Source of the DNA: Balneolaceae bacterium | Lineage (GTDB): Bacteria; Bacteroidota; Rhodothermia; Balneolales; Balneolaceae | Direction: 5' to 3' | Length of the DNA stretch: 13,453 nucleotides | NCBI GenBank assembly: GCA_021767245.1 | Contig: JAASTO010000059.1 | Span: 1 to 13,453, forward strand | In this document: in pieces, positions 1-7,583 of the stretch | How positions within the stretch are numbered: the stretch's first letter is position 1 | Layout: every line of letters starts with the position of its first letter | Translations under genes and position numbers: made by a program | The notes under the pieces: model-generated | Database searches by the model: none | The model's input: the letters and a program-made list of their open reading frames with translations, nothing else | What the model was told of the DNA's origin: nothing

Positions 1-345
1 GGGGAAATGGTTCGAAGCATGAACGATAACCCCATGATCTTCGCGATGTCGAATCCGGATCCTGAAATTCTGCCGGAAGATGCCAAAGCTGCCGGAGCTG
101 CAGTCGTTGCCACCGGTCGCTCAGACTTCCCTAATCAGATCAATAATGTACTCGCCTTTCCGGGATTGTTCCGTGGTGCCTTGGATGCCCGCATCACGCG
201 GCTGACGACCAAAATGTTCATCACAGCCGCTAAAGCCATTGCCGACTGTGTGGAAGATGTGACCCCGGATAAGATCATTCCAAGTCCCTTTGATGAGCGT
301 GTTCCACAGCGCGTGGCAAATGCCATCATCGAAAGTGCCGAATAA
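1..345 (+). CDS. NAD(P)-dependent malic enzyme, C-terminal end (partial)
   Basis: The reading frame is open from base 1 and ends at TAA 343-345, so only the last 114 residues of the protein are present. Malic enzyme decarboxylates malate to pyruvate and makes NAD(P)H in the cytoplasm. The segment FAMSNPDPEILPEDAK matches the conserved N-x-x-P-E-I dinucleotide-binding stretch of bacterial malic enzymes. It is followed by the typical ATGRSDFPNQ(I)NN and FPGLFRGALD segments, which belong to the end of the NAD-binding domain. The protein stops soon after PSPFDERVPQRVANAI. It therefore lacks the phosphotransacetylase-like domain of the long MaeB type and belongs to the short, single-unit class. 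The true start lies outside the window. The ATG at 7 is only an internal methionine. The cofactor (NAD or NADP) cannot be decided from this piece. Confidence 0.9.
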   Translation, partial: GEMVRSMNDNPMIFAMSNPDPEILPEDAKAAGAAVVATGRSDFPNQINNVLAFPGLFRGALDARITRLTTKMFITAAKAIADCVEDVTPDKIIPSPFDERVPQRVANAIIESAE

Positions 346-361
346 CTGAAGCTATTCAGAC

Positions 362-403
362 CGGAGGTGCAGCTTCGATATCTTTTTACAAAATGCACCT
401 CCG
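362..403 (+). terminator. 10-bp hairpin after the malic enzyme gene, possible transcript end
   Basis: Bases 362-371 (cggaggtgca) pair perfectly with 394-403 (tgcacctccg), leaving a 22-nt loop. The hairpin begins 16 nt after the malic enzyme stop codon. No T-run follows on the + strand, so it is a weak candidate for an intrinsic terminator and may instead protect the 3' end of the mRNA. A competing 6-bp stem, gaagct 348-353 with agcttc 371-376, shares base 371 and lies across the loop side, so the two cannot form fully together. Confidence 0.4.
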
Positions 404-420
404 CCTGATATTCAAAATCT

Positions 421-463
421 TTACTTTCCCTGACTTCTATCAACAAAAATATCAGGAAAGTAA
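421..463 (+). promoter_or_regulatory. Hairpin that covers the ribosome binding site of the DUF5916 gene
   Basis: Bases 421-433 (ttactttccctga) can pair with 452-463 (tcaggaaagtaa) to give 12 base pairs with one bulged C among 428-430 and an 18-nt loop. The 3' arm contains the Shine-Dalgarno-like AGGAAAG (454-460), and the stem reaches the A of the ATG at 463. As RNA it would hide the ribosome binding site. The pairing is read directly from the sequence; a role in translation control is inferred. Confidence 0.5.
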
Positions 464-2685
464 TGAGGTCCATATATTTAGCCGCCTGTGTACTAATTTT
501 CACAGCGTTTTCATTCAGTGCATTCGGGCAAATACAACCACCGGTTCCGGCACCTACTGATTTTGAAGTCACGGCTGTATTCACCGAAAATCCACCTTTT
601 GTAGATGGAGACCTGAGTGACGAGGTCTGGCAGGATATTCAACCCATCACGAACCTGACACAAGTCTGGCCAAACGACGGTGCTGAAGCCACTGAAGACT
701 CTGAGGTCAGGATCGCCTATGACCGCGATCACCTCTATTTCGCATTCCGTTTTTATGATAAGGATCCCGAGCTGATCCGCGCCAAGAACCTGGAACGGGG
801 TGGCCGCAACAACCGGGACGATCACGCCTACATCGGTATCGACACCTATCGGGATGGACGGAATGCCTACCTGTTTGAAATGAATGCGCTTGGCACTCAG
901 GATGATGCCCTGGTAACCGATGAAAAGATCAGTTATGAAAGTTTTTCGTGGGATGCGGTTTTCATCAGCGAAACCAAGATCGATGAGGAGGGATGGACCC
1001 TTGAGGTTTCCATTCCGTTCAGGCAGCTTCGCTTTCCGGAGGGGGATGAACTTGAGTTTGGGCTTATGGTCTCACGTATGATCAATCGTAAGAACGAACG
1101 CGTGCTCTGGCCGGCTATCGGAATGGAATACGGGGGCAGTTTTGGCGTGTTGGCCGCCGCCTCCCAATACGGAACTTTGAAAGGCATCAAGAATATTCGG
1201 CGTGGGAATAATATTGAGTTAAAACCCTATGTGATCTCAGGGGTACAGGAAGTGCGACCGGATCTTCAGAACGAAGCCACCGATACCGATTATACCTACG
1301 ACATTGGCGGTGATATGAAATGGGGGATCACTTCTAACCTGACATTGGATATGACCGTAAACACCGACTTTGCTCAGGTGGAATCCGATAATGTACAGCT
1401 GAACCTTTCCCGTTTCAGTCTCTTCTTCCCGGAGAAACGGGAGTTTTTCCTGGAACGAGCCGGTCTGTTTGAACATGGTAATGCCCGTTCAACCCAAACC
1501 TTTTTCTCAAGGCGAATTGGCCTGACCGATCAGATCCTGACAGGAGCACGAATGACCGGGCAGGTTGGCCGGTTCTCGATCGGTGCCATGAATATTGAAA
1601 CAGGTGATAAACTGAAGCAGGCTTTTGGCAGTCAATCGGTTAATAATTCGGTAGCGAGGATCCGAACCAATGTCTTTCCAAGAGCAACCGTTGGCAGTAT
1701 CATCACCAACGTTGAGCAGGTTGATGGATATAACCGCGCACTTGGGTTTGATACCAAATACCGGTTCTGGACTTCCAGTGAATTCAATGCTTGGTACACA
1801 AAGGTCTGGGATGACACGGATATCCTGAACGATCAGGCAGGGCATGCCAGCCTTCAGCTTCAGAATGATACCTACGAAGCCGGTGGTTCATTTACAAGTG
1901 TGGGAGCAAACTACGCGCCGGCACTTGGATTTGTGAGGCGCCTTGATATGAGGGAATACTCCGGTAACCTTGGATATAATCCAACAGTTGAAATCGCAGC
2001 CATACCGGGTATCCGGCGATTCAACATAGGAACCAATTATGATTATGTAGAAGGGCAGGATAGGGTCAAACAGTCGACGTATTGGTCAGGTAGTATAAGC
2101 GCCGAATTCAGTCGAAATCAAAACATAACCCTTTCTGCTAACCGGGAGTTTGAACGATTATTTTCCCCGTTTCCCATCCGGCCTGATGCTATCATACCGG
2201 CCGGTGAATATACTTTCGACAGGGTAGGACTTAGCATTACAACCGATGAAAGTCAGCGTGTTTTTGGTTCGGCATCAGCTGGCATTGGTGAGTTTTTTAA
2301 TGGAAACAGAACTGAAATTGGAGGCAGTATTGGGTTTCGTCAGTCGAAACATTTACACGTTGAGGCCAATTTAGATCATAGTATCATTGACCTGCCAATC
2401 ACTAACGGTGAGTTTGAAGCCACCACCGTCTCAACTTCCATTCTGGGCGCCCTGAGCCGCAAGCTCTTTGCCAAAGCTCTGATACAGTACGATAATTTCT
2501 CAAGAGATCTTCAGGCAAACCTCAGGGTAAACTGGATCCATACTCCCGGCAGTGACCTGTTCTTCGTCATCAATACCTCCTATCACCTAACCGGCGATAA
2601 CGAAATGCTCTTCGACCCAAGGCGTGATATGATCATGAACAGTCAAGCCGCTGTTGCCAAGATCACGTATTTGATCATGTTGTAA
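463..2685 (+). CDS. DUF5916 domain protein with N-terminal CBM9-like domain, probable outer-membrane protein
   Basis: The 740-residue protein starts with a signal peptide (residues 1-23, hydrophobic core LAACVLIFTAFSFSAFG, probable cleavage after FG or FGQ). Residues about 47-215 resemble the CBM9-like fold (VDGDLSDEVW, YDRDHLYFAFRFYD, GWTLEVSIPFRQLRF) that precedes DUF5916. The rest matches DUF5916, including the conserved FFPEKREFFLE at about 321-331. It is rich in alternating hydrophobic/polar strands, as in an outer-membrane beta barrel. The family's function is not established. Members are common in Bacteroidota and relatives and are often listed as carbohydrate-binding-like, which is not proof of substrate. 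The start is chosen because AGGAAAG lies just upstream and the signal peptide begins there. The ribosome binding site sits inside a hairpin. The gene converges on the Tricorn-like gene, with a BIME-like repeat 13 nt after the stop. Confidence 0.85.
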   Translation: MRSIYLAACVLIFTAFSFSAFGQIQPPVPAPTDFEVTAVFTENPPFVDGDLSDEVWQDIQPITNLTQVWPNDGAEATEDSEVRIAYDRDHLYFAFRFYDKDPELIRAKNLERGGRNNRDDHAYIGIDTYRDGRNAYLFEMNALGTQDDALVTDEKISYESFSWDAVFISETKIDEEGWTLEVSIPFRQLRFPEGDELEFGLMVSRMINRKNERVLWPAIGMEYGGSFGVLAAASQYGTLKGIKNIRRGNNIELKPYVISGVQEVRPDLQNEATDTDYTYDIGGDMKWGITSNLTLDMTVNTDFAQVESDNVQLNLSRFSLFFPEKREFFLERAGLFEHGNARSTQTFFSRRIGLTDQILTGARMTGQVGRFSIGAMNIETGDKLKQAFGSQSVNNSVARIRTNVFPRATVGSIITNVEQVDGYNRALGFDTKYRFWTSSEFNAWYTKVWDDTDILNDQAGHASLQLQNDTYEAGGSFTSVGANYAPALGFVRRLDMREYSGNLGYNPTVEIAAIPGIRRFNIGTNYDYVEGQDRVKQSTYWSGSISAEFSRNQNITLSANREFERLFSPFPIRPDAIIPAGEYTFDRVGLSITTDESQRVFGSASAGIGEFFNGNRTEIGGSIGFRQSKHLHVEANLDHSIIDLPITNGEFEATTVSTSILGALSRKLFAKALIQYDNFSRDLQANLRVNWIHTPGSDLFFVINTSYHLTGDNEMLFDPRRDMIMNSQAAVAKITYLIML

Positions 2686-2698
2686 TGGATAGAATAAC

Positions 2699-2864
2699 TC
2701 CATCATTCTGTTCCGCTTATACTCAATATCGACAGTTAAATCCTACTCGGAACCGGGTGCTGGAGTGGGTGTAAGGTTATGTGGTTGAATCAAACTCTTC
2801 CATCACCCCGTCCATTGCCGAAGTAGTACTTTATAAACCTATTTATACAGGACGGAATGATGGA
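2699..2864. repeat. BIME-like paired-hairpin repeat, copy A
   Basis: This 166-bp element has inverted ends, tccatcattc at 2699 and gaatgatgga ending at 2864. It contains two hairpins. Hairpin 1 pairs 2699-2714 with 2749-2764 (16 positions, two mismatches and two G-T pairs on the + strand, 34-nt loop). Hairpin 2 pairs 2799-2813 with 2850-2864 (15 positions, two C-A mismatches on + that become G-U pairs in minus-strand RNA, 36-nt loop). Each hairpin reads ccatcattc...(g)ggtg(a/c)tgg in its own favoured direction, so they are the same kind of unit in opposite orientations. This is the architecture of paired REP sequences (BIMEs). It lies between two convergent genes. Copy B is at 6279-6431. Confidence 0.8.
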
Positions 2865-2872
2865 TTTAGCAT

Positions 2873-2902
2873 AAAAAACCCGGTGAAAGTGGATCCACCG
2901 GG
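2873..2902 (-). terminator. Intrinsic terminator of the Tricorn-like peptidase gene
   Basis: Read on the minus strand, cccggtg (2902-2896) pairs with caccggg (2885-2879) around a 10-nt loop. The stem is followed at once by six Ts (2878-2873). The hairpin begins about 31 nt after the TAA of the minus-strand gene, which is classic rho-independent geometry. On the + strand the same stem is followed by ctgatttt, so it could act weakly on the DUF5916 transcript too. Confidence 0.85.
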
Positions 2903-2933
2903 CTGATTTTCATTCCAGAAAACTGAAATTAAC

Positions 2934-5900
2934 TTATTCTCCATCTCTATCCGGACGTTTCCAGCGGACGGGATCTTCAGGAGTTGGCACGATCGGATCC
3001 TCATAATTCCGTAACAGCCGGAGTGCTTCATCAACGGCAGCCTCAAGCTGAGGATCATGTCCATTGATTACATCTTTTGGTGTTTGCATCACCTCGATAT
3101 CCGGAGCAATACCTTCGCCTTCAACATCCCATTCACCATCCAGATTATAGAAACCGCCACGTGGAGCCACAAAATAACCGCCGTCCACAAATGGTGGCGT
3201 ATCCCAGGTGCCAACCAATCCACCCCAGGTTTTAGCCCCTACCAAAGGTCCGATCTCCATCTTTCTGAAAAGGAATGGAAGCAGATCTCCACCCGAACCG
3301 GCACGCTCGTTTATGACCATAACTTTAGGTCCCCAGATTCCCGCGCCGGGAGTGGTAAACGGTGTACGGTCTGCCGCCTTACTATTGAAGAATCCATGCA
3401 GTTCACGTGCCATGATGTCCACCATATAATCTGCCGCGGATCCACCACCATTATTACGCTCATCAATGATGGCACCTTTCTTATGCTGCTGAGAAAAATA
3501 GTAGCGGTTGAAGTAAGTATAACCACCCTGTCCGGTATTCGGCACCCACACATACGCAAGCTGACCATCCGATAACTCATCTACTTTACGCCGGTTACCT
3601 TCAACCCAATCGCGGGTTCTTAAGCCGGATTCATTTGAGATAGGTACGACCGTCACTAATCGGGCGTCCTCTGTTTGGGGTCTGTCATTGACCAAAATCT
3701 TGATCTGCCGTCCTACGGTTCCCTCAAAATATGTGAAGAAATTTTCCTCCGTACTGAGGGGCTCACCGTTAACTTCCAGAATGTAATCCCCTTCATTTAC
3801 ATCTATTCCCGGTCCGGATAAGGGAGCCTCAAGATCAGGGTTCCAGCTTTCTCCGGTGTAGATCTTATCGATTCTGTAAGCCCCGTTTTGGATGGAAATA
3901 TCGGCTCCTAAAAGACCGGCTTGTACATTTTCCAGGTCAGGAAAGTCACCGCCGCCAACATAGGAGTGTCCAACAGCTACTTCGCCACTCATAATATCCA
4001 GCACATAATTCAGGTCAGATCGGTGTTTGGCATGGTCAACCCATGGAGCATACCACTCATACACTTCGTCCCATGGAGCTCCGTGCATATTATCCACATA
4101 CAGGAAATCGCGCATAAATCGCCATCCATCCCTGAATATCTGTTGGAATTCCTGACGTGGGTCCACTTTAATATTGATTCCTGAAATGTTCAGGCTGCCT
4201 TCTCCTGAAGTTTTTTCACCGGTATCAGTCGTAACAATTCCCCACGTTCCACCACTTCTGTACAAAAGATTCTTTCGATCCTGAGAAACCACTCCCTCGT
4301 TGAAGCCACTCATAAATAAGCCACCTTCGCGCTTTTCCAGGTCGTACTTATGAAGACGGGTTCCTTCATTTGTTACCGATTCGGTGTAGAACACATCCCC
4401 TCCCGGTCCCGGCATCAATCCCGTGTAATTTCGTTCAGGCACGTTCAACGCCAGGGTTCGTTCCGCAATATTATTCAGGCTTATGTTGACTGAAACAGCC
4501 TCATTCTTATTCTCATCATTGGTTTCTTCTGCCTCAGCTGTTTCTTCATCATCACTTTTTGGTAGCAACGGAGAGGGCTCATCATCTGACAGCACGATCA
4601 TGTATAATGCTCTCGTCACCGGCATGTTGTAGGAACTCATGTCCAGCCAGCCGGTATTCAGACCGTAGTCGGTACTCGCCAGGAAATAGAGATATTTCCC
4701 ATCCTCACTCCACACCGGGGTGATGGCATCTGACATTCCATCGGTAAGCTGATGCGTTTGCCCCGTTTCAATGTTGTGAACCTGAACCGTTTTGAATTGG
4801 TTATCCTGTAATTTCACATAGGCGATCCACTTGCTGTCAGGTGACCAAACCGGATTCAATGTTCGGTTTGGATGGGCGTATCCATCGGTATCAACCTTTT
4901 TAGCTTCACCATTCTCAATGTTGACATACCATAGATTGTAATCAGTGTCCGTGTAGGCAATATACTTTCCATCAGGCGACCAGTCCGGACGGAAGTAAAA
5001 GGTCGGGTTTGGCAGCTCGATCATTCTCGGGTCTTCCATTCCATACTGATCCGTGATCATCAGGGTGTATTCACCGCTTTGATCTGAAAACCATGCGACT
5101 TTTTCACCATCAGGTGACCAGATCGGATATCGTTCAGCACTGGCAGATGATTCACTGAGCCGTCTCCAGCTGCCATTTTCTTTGGGAACCGTTACGATCT
5201 CACCCCTGAATTCGAAAATAGCTCTCTTACCGGTTGGGGAGATAGAGGCATTATTCAGGTCATTGGCATCAGGCGATTCCCAGCGTGGCCGACCCCAGCT
5301 CATATCTCCGGATACTTCAATTTCCAGCTGTTCAGTATTCCCATTTTCGGGATTCAACACATGAAGATAACCGCCTTGCTCATAAACGATCATCCCATCG
5401 CCGGCATCCAGGCTTTTTACATCAAAATCTGAGTGAAAGGTCCATTGTTTTTCCTCGCCGGTTTCCGGGTCAAAAGACCAGATGTTGCTGGCGTAATCAC
5501 GTTCAGAGAGATAAAAAACCTGATCATAGTACCATACCGGATCAGTATGACGCTCATTGTCAGGTCGCGGGGTTTGAATCAGATCATAATTTTCCAGGTT
5601 CACGATCCAGATTGGTTGAGCCTGTCCGCCACGATAATTTCTCCATTCCGGATCCCAGAAAGTGATCGGGTTATAAGCCAGATATTTGCCATCCGGTGAC
5701 ATCTCCCCTGTAGCTGCACGTGGTATGGGTAACACATCCGCGTTTCCCCCATCTGTACTAATTTTCCATATCCTGTTGAGTTGGGTCGGATGACCATCTC
5801 TTCCTGACCGGAACAGCACCTCTCCTTCCGGTGTCCATCCGGTCACCACATCAGATCCGGGGTGCCAGGTCAATCGCTTGGGTGAACCGCCTTCAGCCGG

Positions 5901-6182
5901 AATTACATACACATCAGAATTTCCCTCATATTGCCCGGTAAACGCAATCATACTACCATCCGGTGAGTAATGAGGATTATTTTCTCCTCCAATATTGCTC
6001 GTCAGTCGAATCGCTTTTCCTCCATCTTTGTCAACTTTCCAAAGATCATTGGCATGAACAAAGACAATCCCGTTTTCAGAAATTGTGGGCTCCCTCAAAA
6101 GCTGAGTCCCTTGTGCAAAAGCACATATATGAATTGACATGAATGCAAGAGTTAGAATCAGAAAAGTGATGCGCTGCTTCAT
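2934..6182 (-). CDS. Tricorn-like S41 family peptidase with WD40-like beta-propellers and PDZ domain, secreted
   Basis: The protein has 1082 residues, close to archaeal Tricorn (about 1070), and is expected to degrade peptides. A signal peptide (residues 1 to about 23, FLILTLAFMSIHICAFAQ) sends it to the periplasm, unlike cytoplasmic archaeal Tricorn. Residues about 30-540 carry repeated PD40/WD40-like units (YSPDGSMIAFTG, WSPDGEKVAWFSD, WSPDGKYIAYTD, WSPDSKWIAYVK, WSEDGKYLYF), forming propellers. An acidic linker lies at about 542-561. The C1 domain (GWRFMRDFLYVDNMHG) follows, then catalytic His739 in AVGHSYVGGGD, a PDZ domain (about 755-835), and the C2 core with IIDERNNGGG, the nucleophile Ser963 in NERAGSGGD, and a Glu at about 1021-1023 in VEGEGIAPDIEV. 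Tricorn's Ser745 before the His is Gly738 here. The start is set by the signal peptide; the ribosome binding site is weak (gggat). BIME-like repeats lie on both sides and a terminator follows. Confidence 0.93.
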   Translation of the reverse strand: MKQRITFLILTLAFMSIHICAFAQGTQLLREPTISENGIVFVHANDLWKVDKDGGKAIRLTSNIGGENNPHYSPDGSMIAFTGQYEGNSDVYVIPAEGGSPKRLTWHPGSDVVTGWTPEGEVLFRSGRDGHPTQLNRIWKISTDGGNADVLPIPRAATGEMSPDGKYLAYNPITFWDPEWRNYRGGQAQPIWIVNLENYDLIQTPRPDNERHTDPVWYYDQVFYLSERDYASNIWSFDPETGEEKQWTFHSDFDVKSLDAGDGMIVYEQGGYLHVLNPENGNTEQLEIEVSGDMSWGRPRWESPDANDLNNASISPTGKRAIFEFRGEIVTVPKENGSWRRLSESSASAERYPIWSPDGEKVAWFSDQSGEYTLMITDQYGMEDPRMIELPNPTFYFRPDWSPDGKYIAYTDTDYNLWYVNIENGEAKKVDTDGYAHPNRTLNPVWSPDSKWIAYVKLQDNQFKTVQVHNIETGQTHQLTDGMSDAITPVWSEDGKYLYFLASTDYGLNTGWLDMSSYNMPVTRALYMIVLSDDEPSPLLPKSDDEETAEAEETNDENKNEAVSVNISLNNIAERTLALNVPERNYTGLMPGPGGDVFYTESVTNEGTRLHKYDLEKREGGLFMSGFNEGVVSQDRKNLLYRSGGTWGIVTTDTGEKTSGEGSLNISGINIKVDPRQEFQQIFRDGWRFMRDFLYVDNMHGAPWDEVYEWYAPWVDHAKHRSDLNYVLDIMSGEVAVGHSYVGGGDFPDLENVQAGLLGADISIQNGAYRIDKIYTGESWNPDLEAPLSGPGIDVNEGDYILEVNGEPLSTEENFFTYFEGTVGRQIKILVNDRPQTEDARLVTVVPISNESGLRTRDWVEGNRRKVDELSDGQLAYVWVPNTGQGGYTYFNRYYFSQQHKKGAIIDERNNGGGSAADYMVDIMARELHGFFNSKAADRTPFTTPGAGIWGPKVMVINERAGSGGDLLPFLFRKMEIGPLVGAKTWGGLVGTWDTPPFVDGGYFVAPRGGFYNLDGEWDVEGEGIAPDIEVMQTPKDVINGHDPQLEAAVDEALRLLRNYEDPIVPTPEDPVRWKRPDRDGE

Positions 6183-6278
6183 AAATATCCCATGATTTGT
6201 TAATAACCACCCGGAATATAAACAATAGAAAGTGAGGAAAAAGAGGAACGTAAATTCTTTCGGAATACCAAAGAAAAC
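6183..6278 (-). promoter_or_regulatory. Leader and probable promoter region of the Tricorn-like gene
   Basis: These 96 bases lie between BIME-like copy B and the Tricorn-like start codon. They are A/T-rich and hold no open gene. Because the upstream gene rlmG is separated by a repeat with strong hairpins, the Tricorn-like gene probably has its own promoter here. I could not identify convincing -35/-10 or Bacteroidota-type (TTTG / TAnnTTTG) boxes. The call rests on position only. Confidence 0.3.
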
Positions 6279-6431
6279 TCCACCATTCGGTTCCGCTTAT
6301 ACCTAACCTATGAAGTAAGAACCTAATTGGAACCGGGTGAATGGTTTGGTGGTTAAATCAAACTCATCCATCACCCCGTCCATTGCTGGGTAGTACTTTA
6401 TAAACCTATTAATACAGGACGGAATGATGGA
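6279..6431. repeat. BIME-like paired-hairpin repeat, copy B
   Basis: This 153-bp relative of copy A has the same orientation. Hairpin 1 pairs 6279-6294 with 6329-6344 (a small internal loop at 6283 and 6340-6341). Position 6289 is G paired with C6334, where copy A has a T-C mismatch. Hairpin 2 pairs 6367-6381 with 6417-6431, again with two C-A mismatches on + that are G-U pairs in minus-strand RNA. The hairpin-2 half is nearly identical in the two copies: 44 of 45 bases match between 2823-2867 and 6390-6434, including the loop piece gtagtactttataaacctat. The hairpin-1 loop has drifted. The element begins 19 nt past the rlmG stop codon in the direction of rlmG transcription. Confidence 0.8.
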
Positions 6432-6450
6432 TTTTTCTTCATTCAGGTTA

Positions 6451-7572
6451 CTATTCTTCGAAGCCACACTCATAAACAATAAACTTATCGTTCTGAGCCA
6501 GTACTTTTACCTTGAAGAGCTTCTCAAGATGGGTTTTATAGTTCAGGTGCTGATTGGCTACGCAGACAAACCGGCCGGCGGGTTTTAACTTCTCCGATAC
6601 CTCCCTGAACAACCGAATGGTGACCTCGATATTTGTCTCGTGGCCAAAATGAAAGGGTGGATTGCTAACCGCCAGATCTAAACTGCGATCGGGAATATCA
6701 TCCAGGCCGTCGTTCCAGTAATAGTGTATGCCCGGACCGTCGATATTAAGACGGGCAGATTCTATCGCAAGATACGAATCATCCGTCAGGTAGATCTCTG
6801 TTTTCGGTTTCTGAAGCTGTATCGCCTTGGCGATCACCCCATTCCCACAAGCCATATCAAGAATGTGATCTTCTGAATCCCTGACCTTAAGCTGACTGAT
6901 CAAAAACTGTGTGGCATAATCGATATGATCTGAAGAGAACACCCCATAATGCTGCTGAAGCTTTTGGTTTGATGTACCGTCAATATCATAATCAAAATGG
7001 CGAACAAGGGGTTTATTAACGGATGGCTTTTTCCCTTTCAACACCAGAACCCTCGATTTCTTTCGCGCCAGGCTTTGTTCGACCTCCTTAAAGTAGGTCT
7101 CTGCAAGACTCAGCATCTGCGGCGTGAAATATTTGGTCATGAATCCGCAGAATACCACTCCGTCATCCTTTAAATAAGTATGAATCTGATGCAAATACAA
7201 CTCAAACAGATCCATCGATTTTGGGATGTTAAGCACTACCCGGTCAAACTTGTGAGGTGGCTGATCCAAAGGATGTATAAAATGAATCTTGCCGGGATCT
7301 ACCTGATTTGCCTCAAGGTTTAGAAGAATGGACCGCTCTTGACTTTTTCGCTCTAAGACCACGGTTGGCTCAAATCGGTTAAGCAGACCACTTAAAAACC
7401 CAAAGCGGTCATTCACGATCCCAAGGTTGGTATCAGGTGTTGGCTGTTTATCTTCAAATATATGATCGATCAGATATTCATCGGCGGCACTCCAGGCTCG
7501 CAGTGATCGATTGGTGGTTTTAGGGTAGCGGGAAAAGGAGTAGGTTTTACCCCCGAGGTCGTATTTATCCAC
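6451..7572 (-). CDS. rlmG: Class I SAM-dependent methyltransferase, RlmG/RsmC type (23S rRNA guanine-N2)
   Basis: The 373-residue protein is the same length as E. coli RlmG (about 378), which makes m2G1835 in 23S rRNA. The N-terminal half is the degenerate methyltransferase-like domain of this family; RAWSAADEYLI (about 25-35) and NDRFGFLSG (54-62) correspond to the RlmG segments AWEAADEYL and NDAFGALS. The C-terminal catalytic half has SAM motif I LDMACGNGVI (238-247), an acidic loop (TDDS, 263-266) and the catalytic motif NPPFH (304-308), diagnostic of RsmC/RlmG guanine-N2 enzymes. RlmG fits better than RsmC because of the N-terminal resemblance. The start is GTG (7570-7572, minus). It is supported by AAGGA at 7586-7582, eight bases upstream and overlapping the stop codon of the preceding gene (11-nt gap), so the two are probably co-transcribed. 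Confidence 0.85.
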   Translation of the reverse strand: MDKYDLGGKTYSFSRYPKTTNRSLRAWSAADEYLIDHIFEDKQPTPDTNLGIVNDRFGFLSGLLNRFEPTVVLERKSQERSILLNLEANQVDPGKIHFIHPLDQPPHKFDRVVLNIPKSMDLFELYLHQIHTYLKDDGVVFCGFMTKYFTPQMLSLAETYFKEVEQSLARKKSRVLVLKGKKPSVNKPLVRHFDYDIDGTSNQKLQQHYGVFSSDHIDYATQFLISQLKVRDSEDHILDMACGNGVIAKAIQLQKPKTEIYLTDDSYLAIESARLNIDGPGIHYYWNDGLDDIPDRSLDLAVSNPPFHFGHETNIEVTIRLFREVSEKLKPAGRFVCVANQHLNYKTHLEKLFKVKVLAQNDKFIVYECGFEE

Positions 7573-7583
7573 AGATGTGATCC

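Noticed and set aside
135..584. A 149-codon minus-strand open frame spanning the malic enzyme end and the DUF5916 start
   Set aside because: It is antisense to two well-supported coding regions and to structured intergenic DNA, with no family resemblance.
2686..2698. Target-site duplication next to the BIME-like repeats
   Set aside because: Flanks aac...ttt are shared by the two copies, but no direct duplication is seen around either one, so a transposition footprint is not shown.
3057..3575. A 172-codon + strand open frame
   Set aside because: It lies fully antisense to the conserved PDZ and catalytic region of the Tricorn-like gene and has no recognisable protein features.
4717..4726. ggggtgatgg, identical to part of the BIME-like stem, inside the Tricorn-like gene
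   Set aside because: There is no matching arm nearby and the bases encode a conserved propeller motif (TPVWSEDG), so it is a coincidence.
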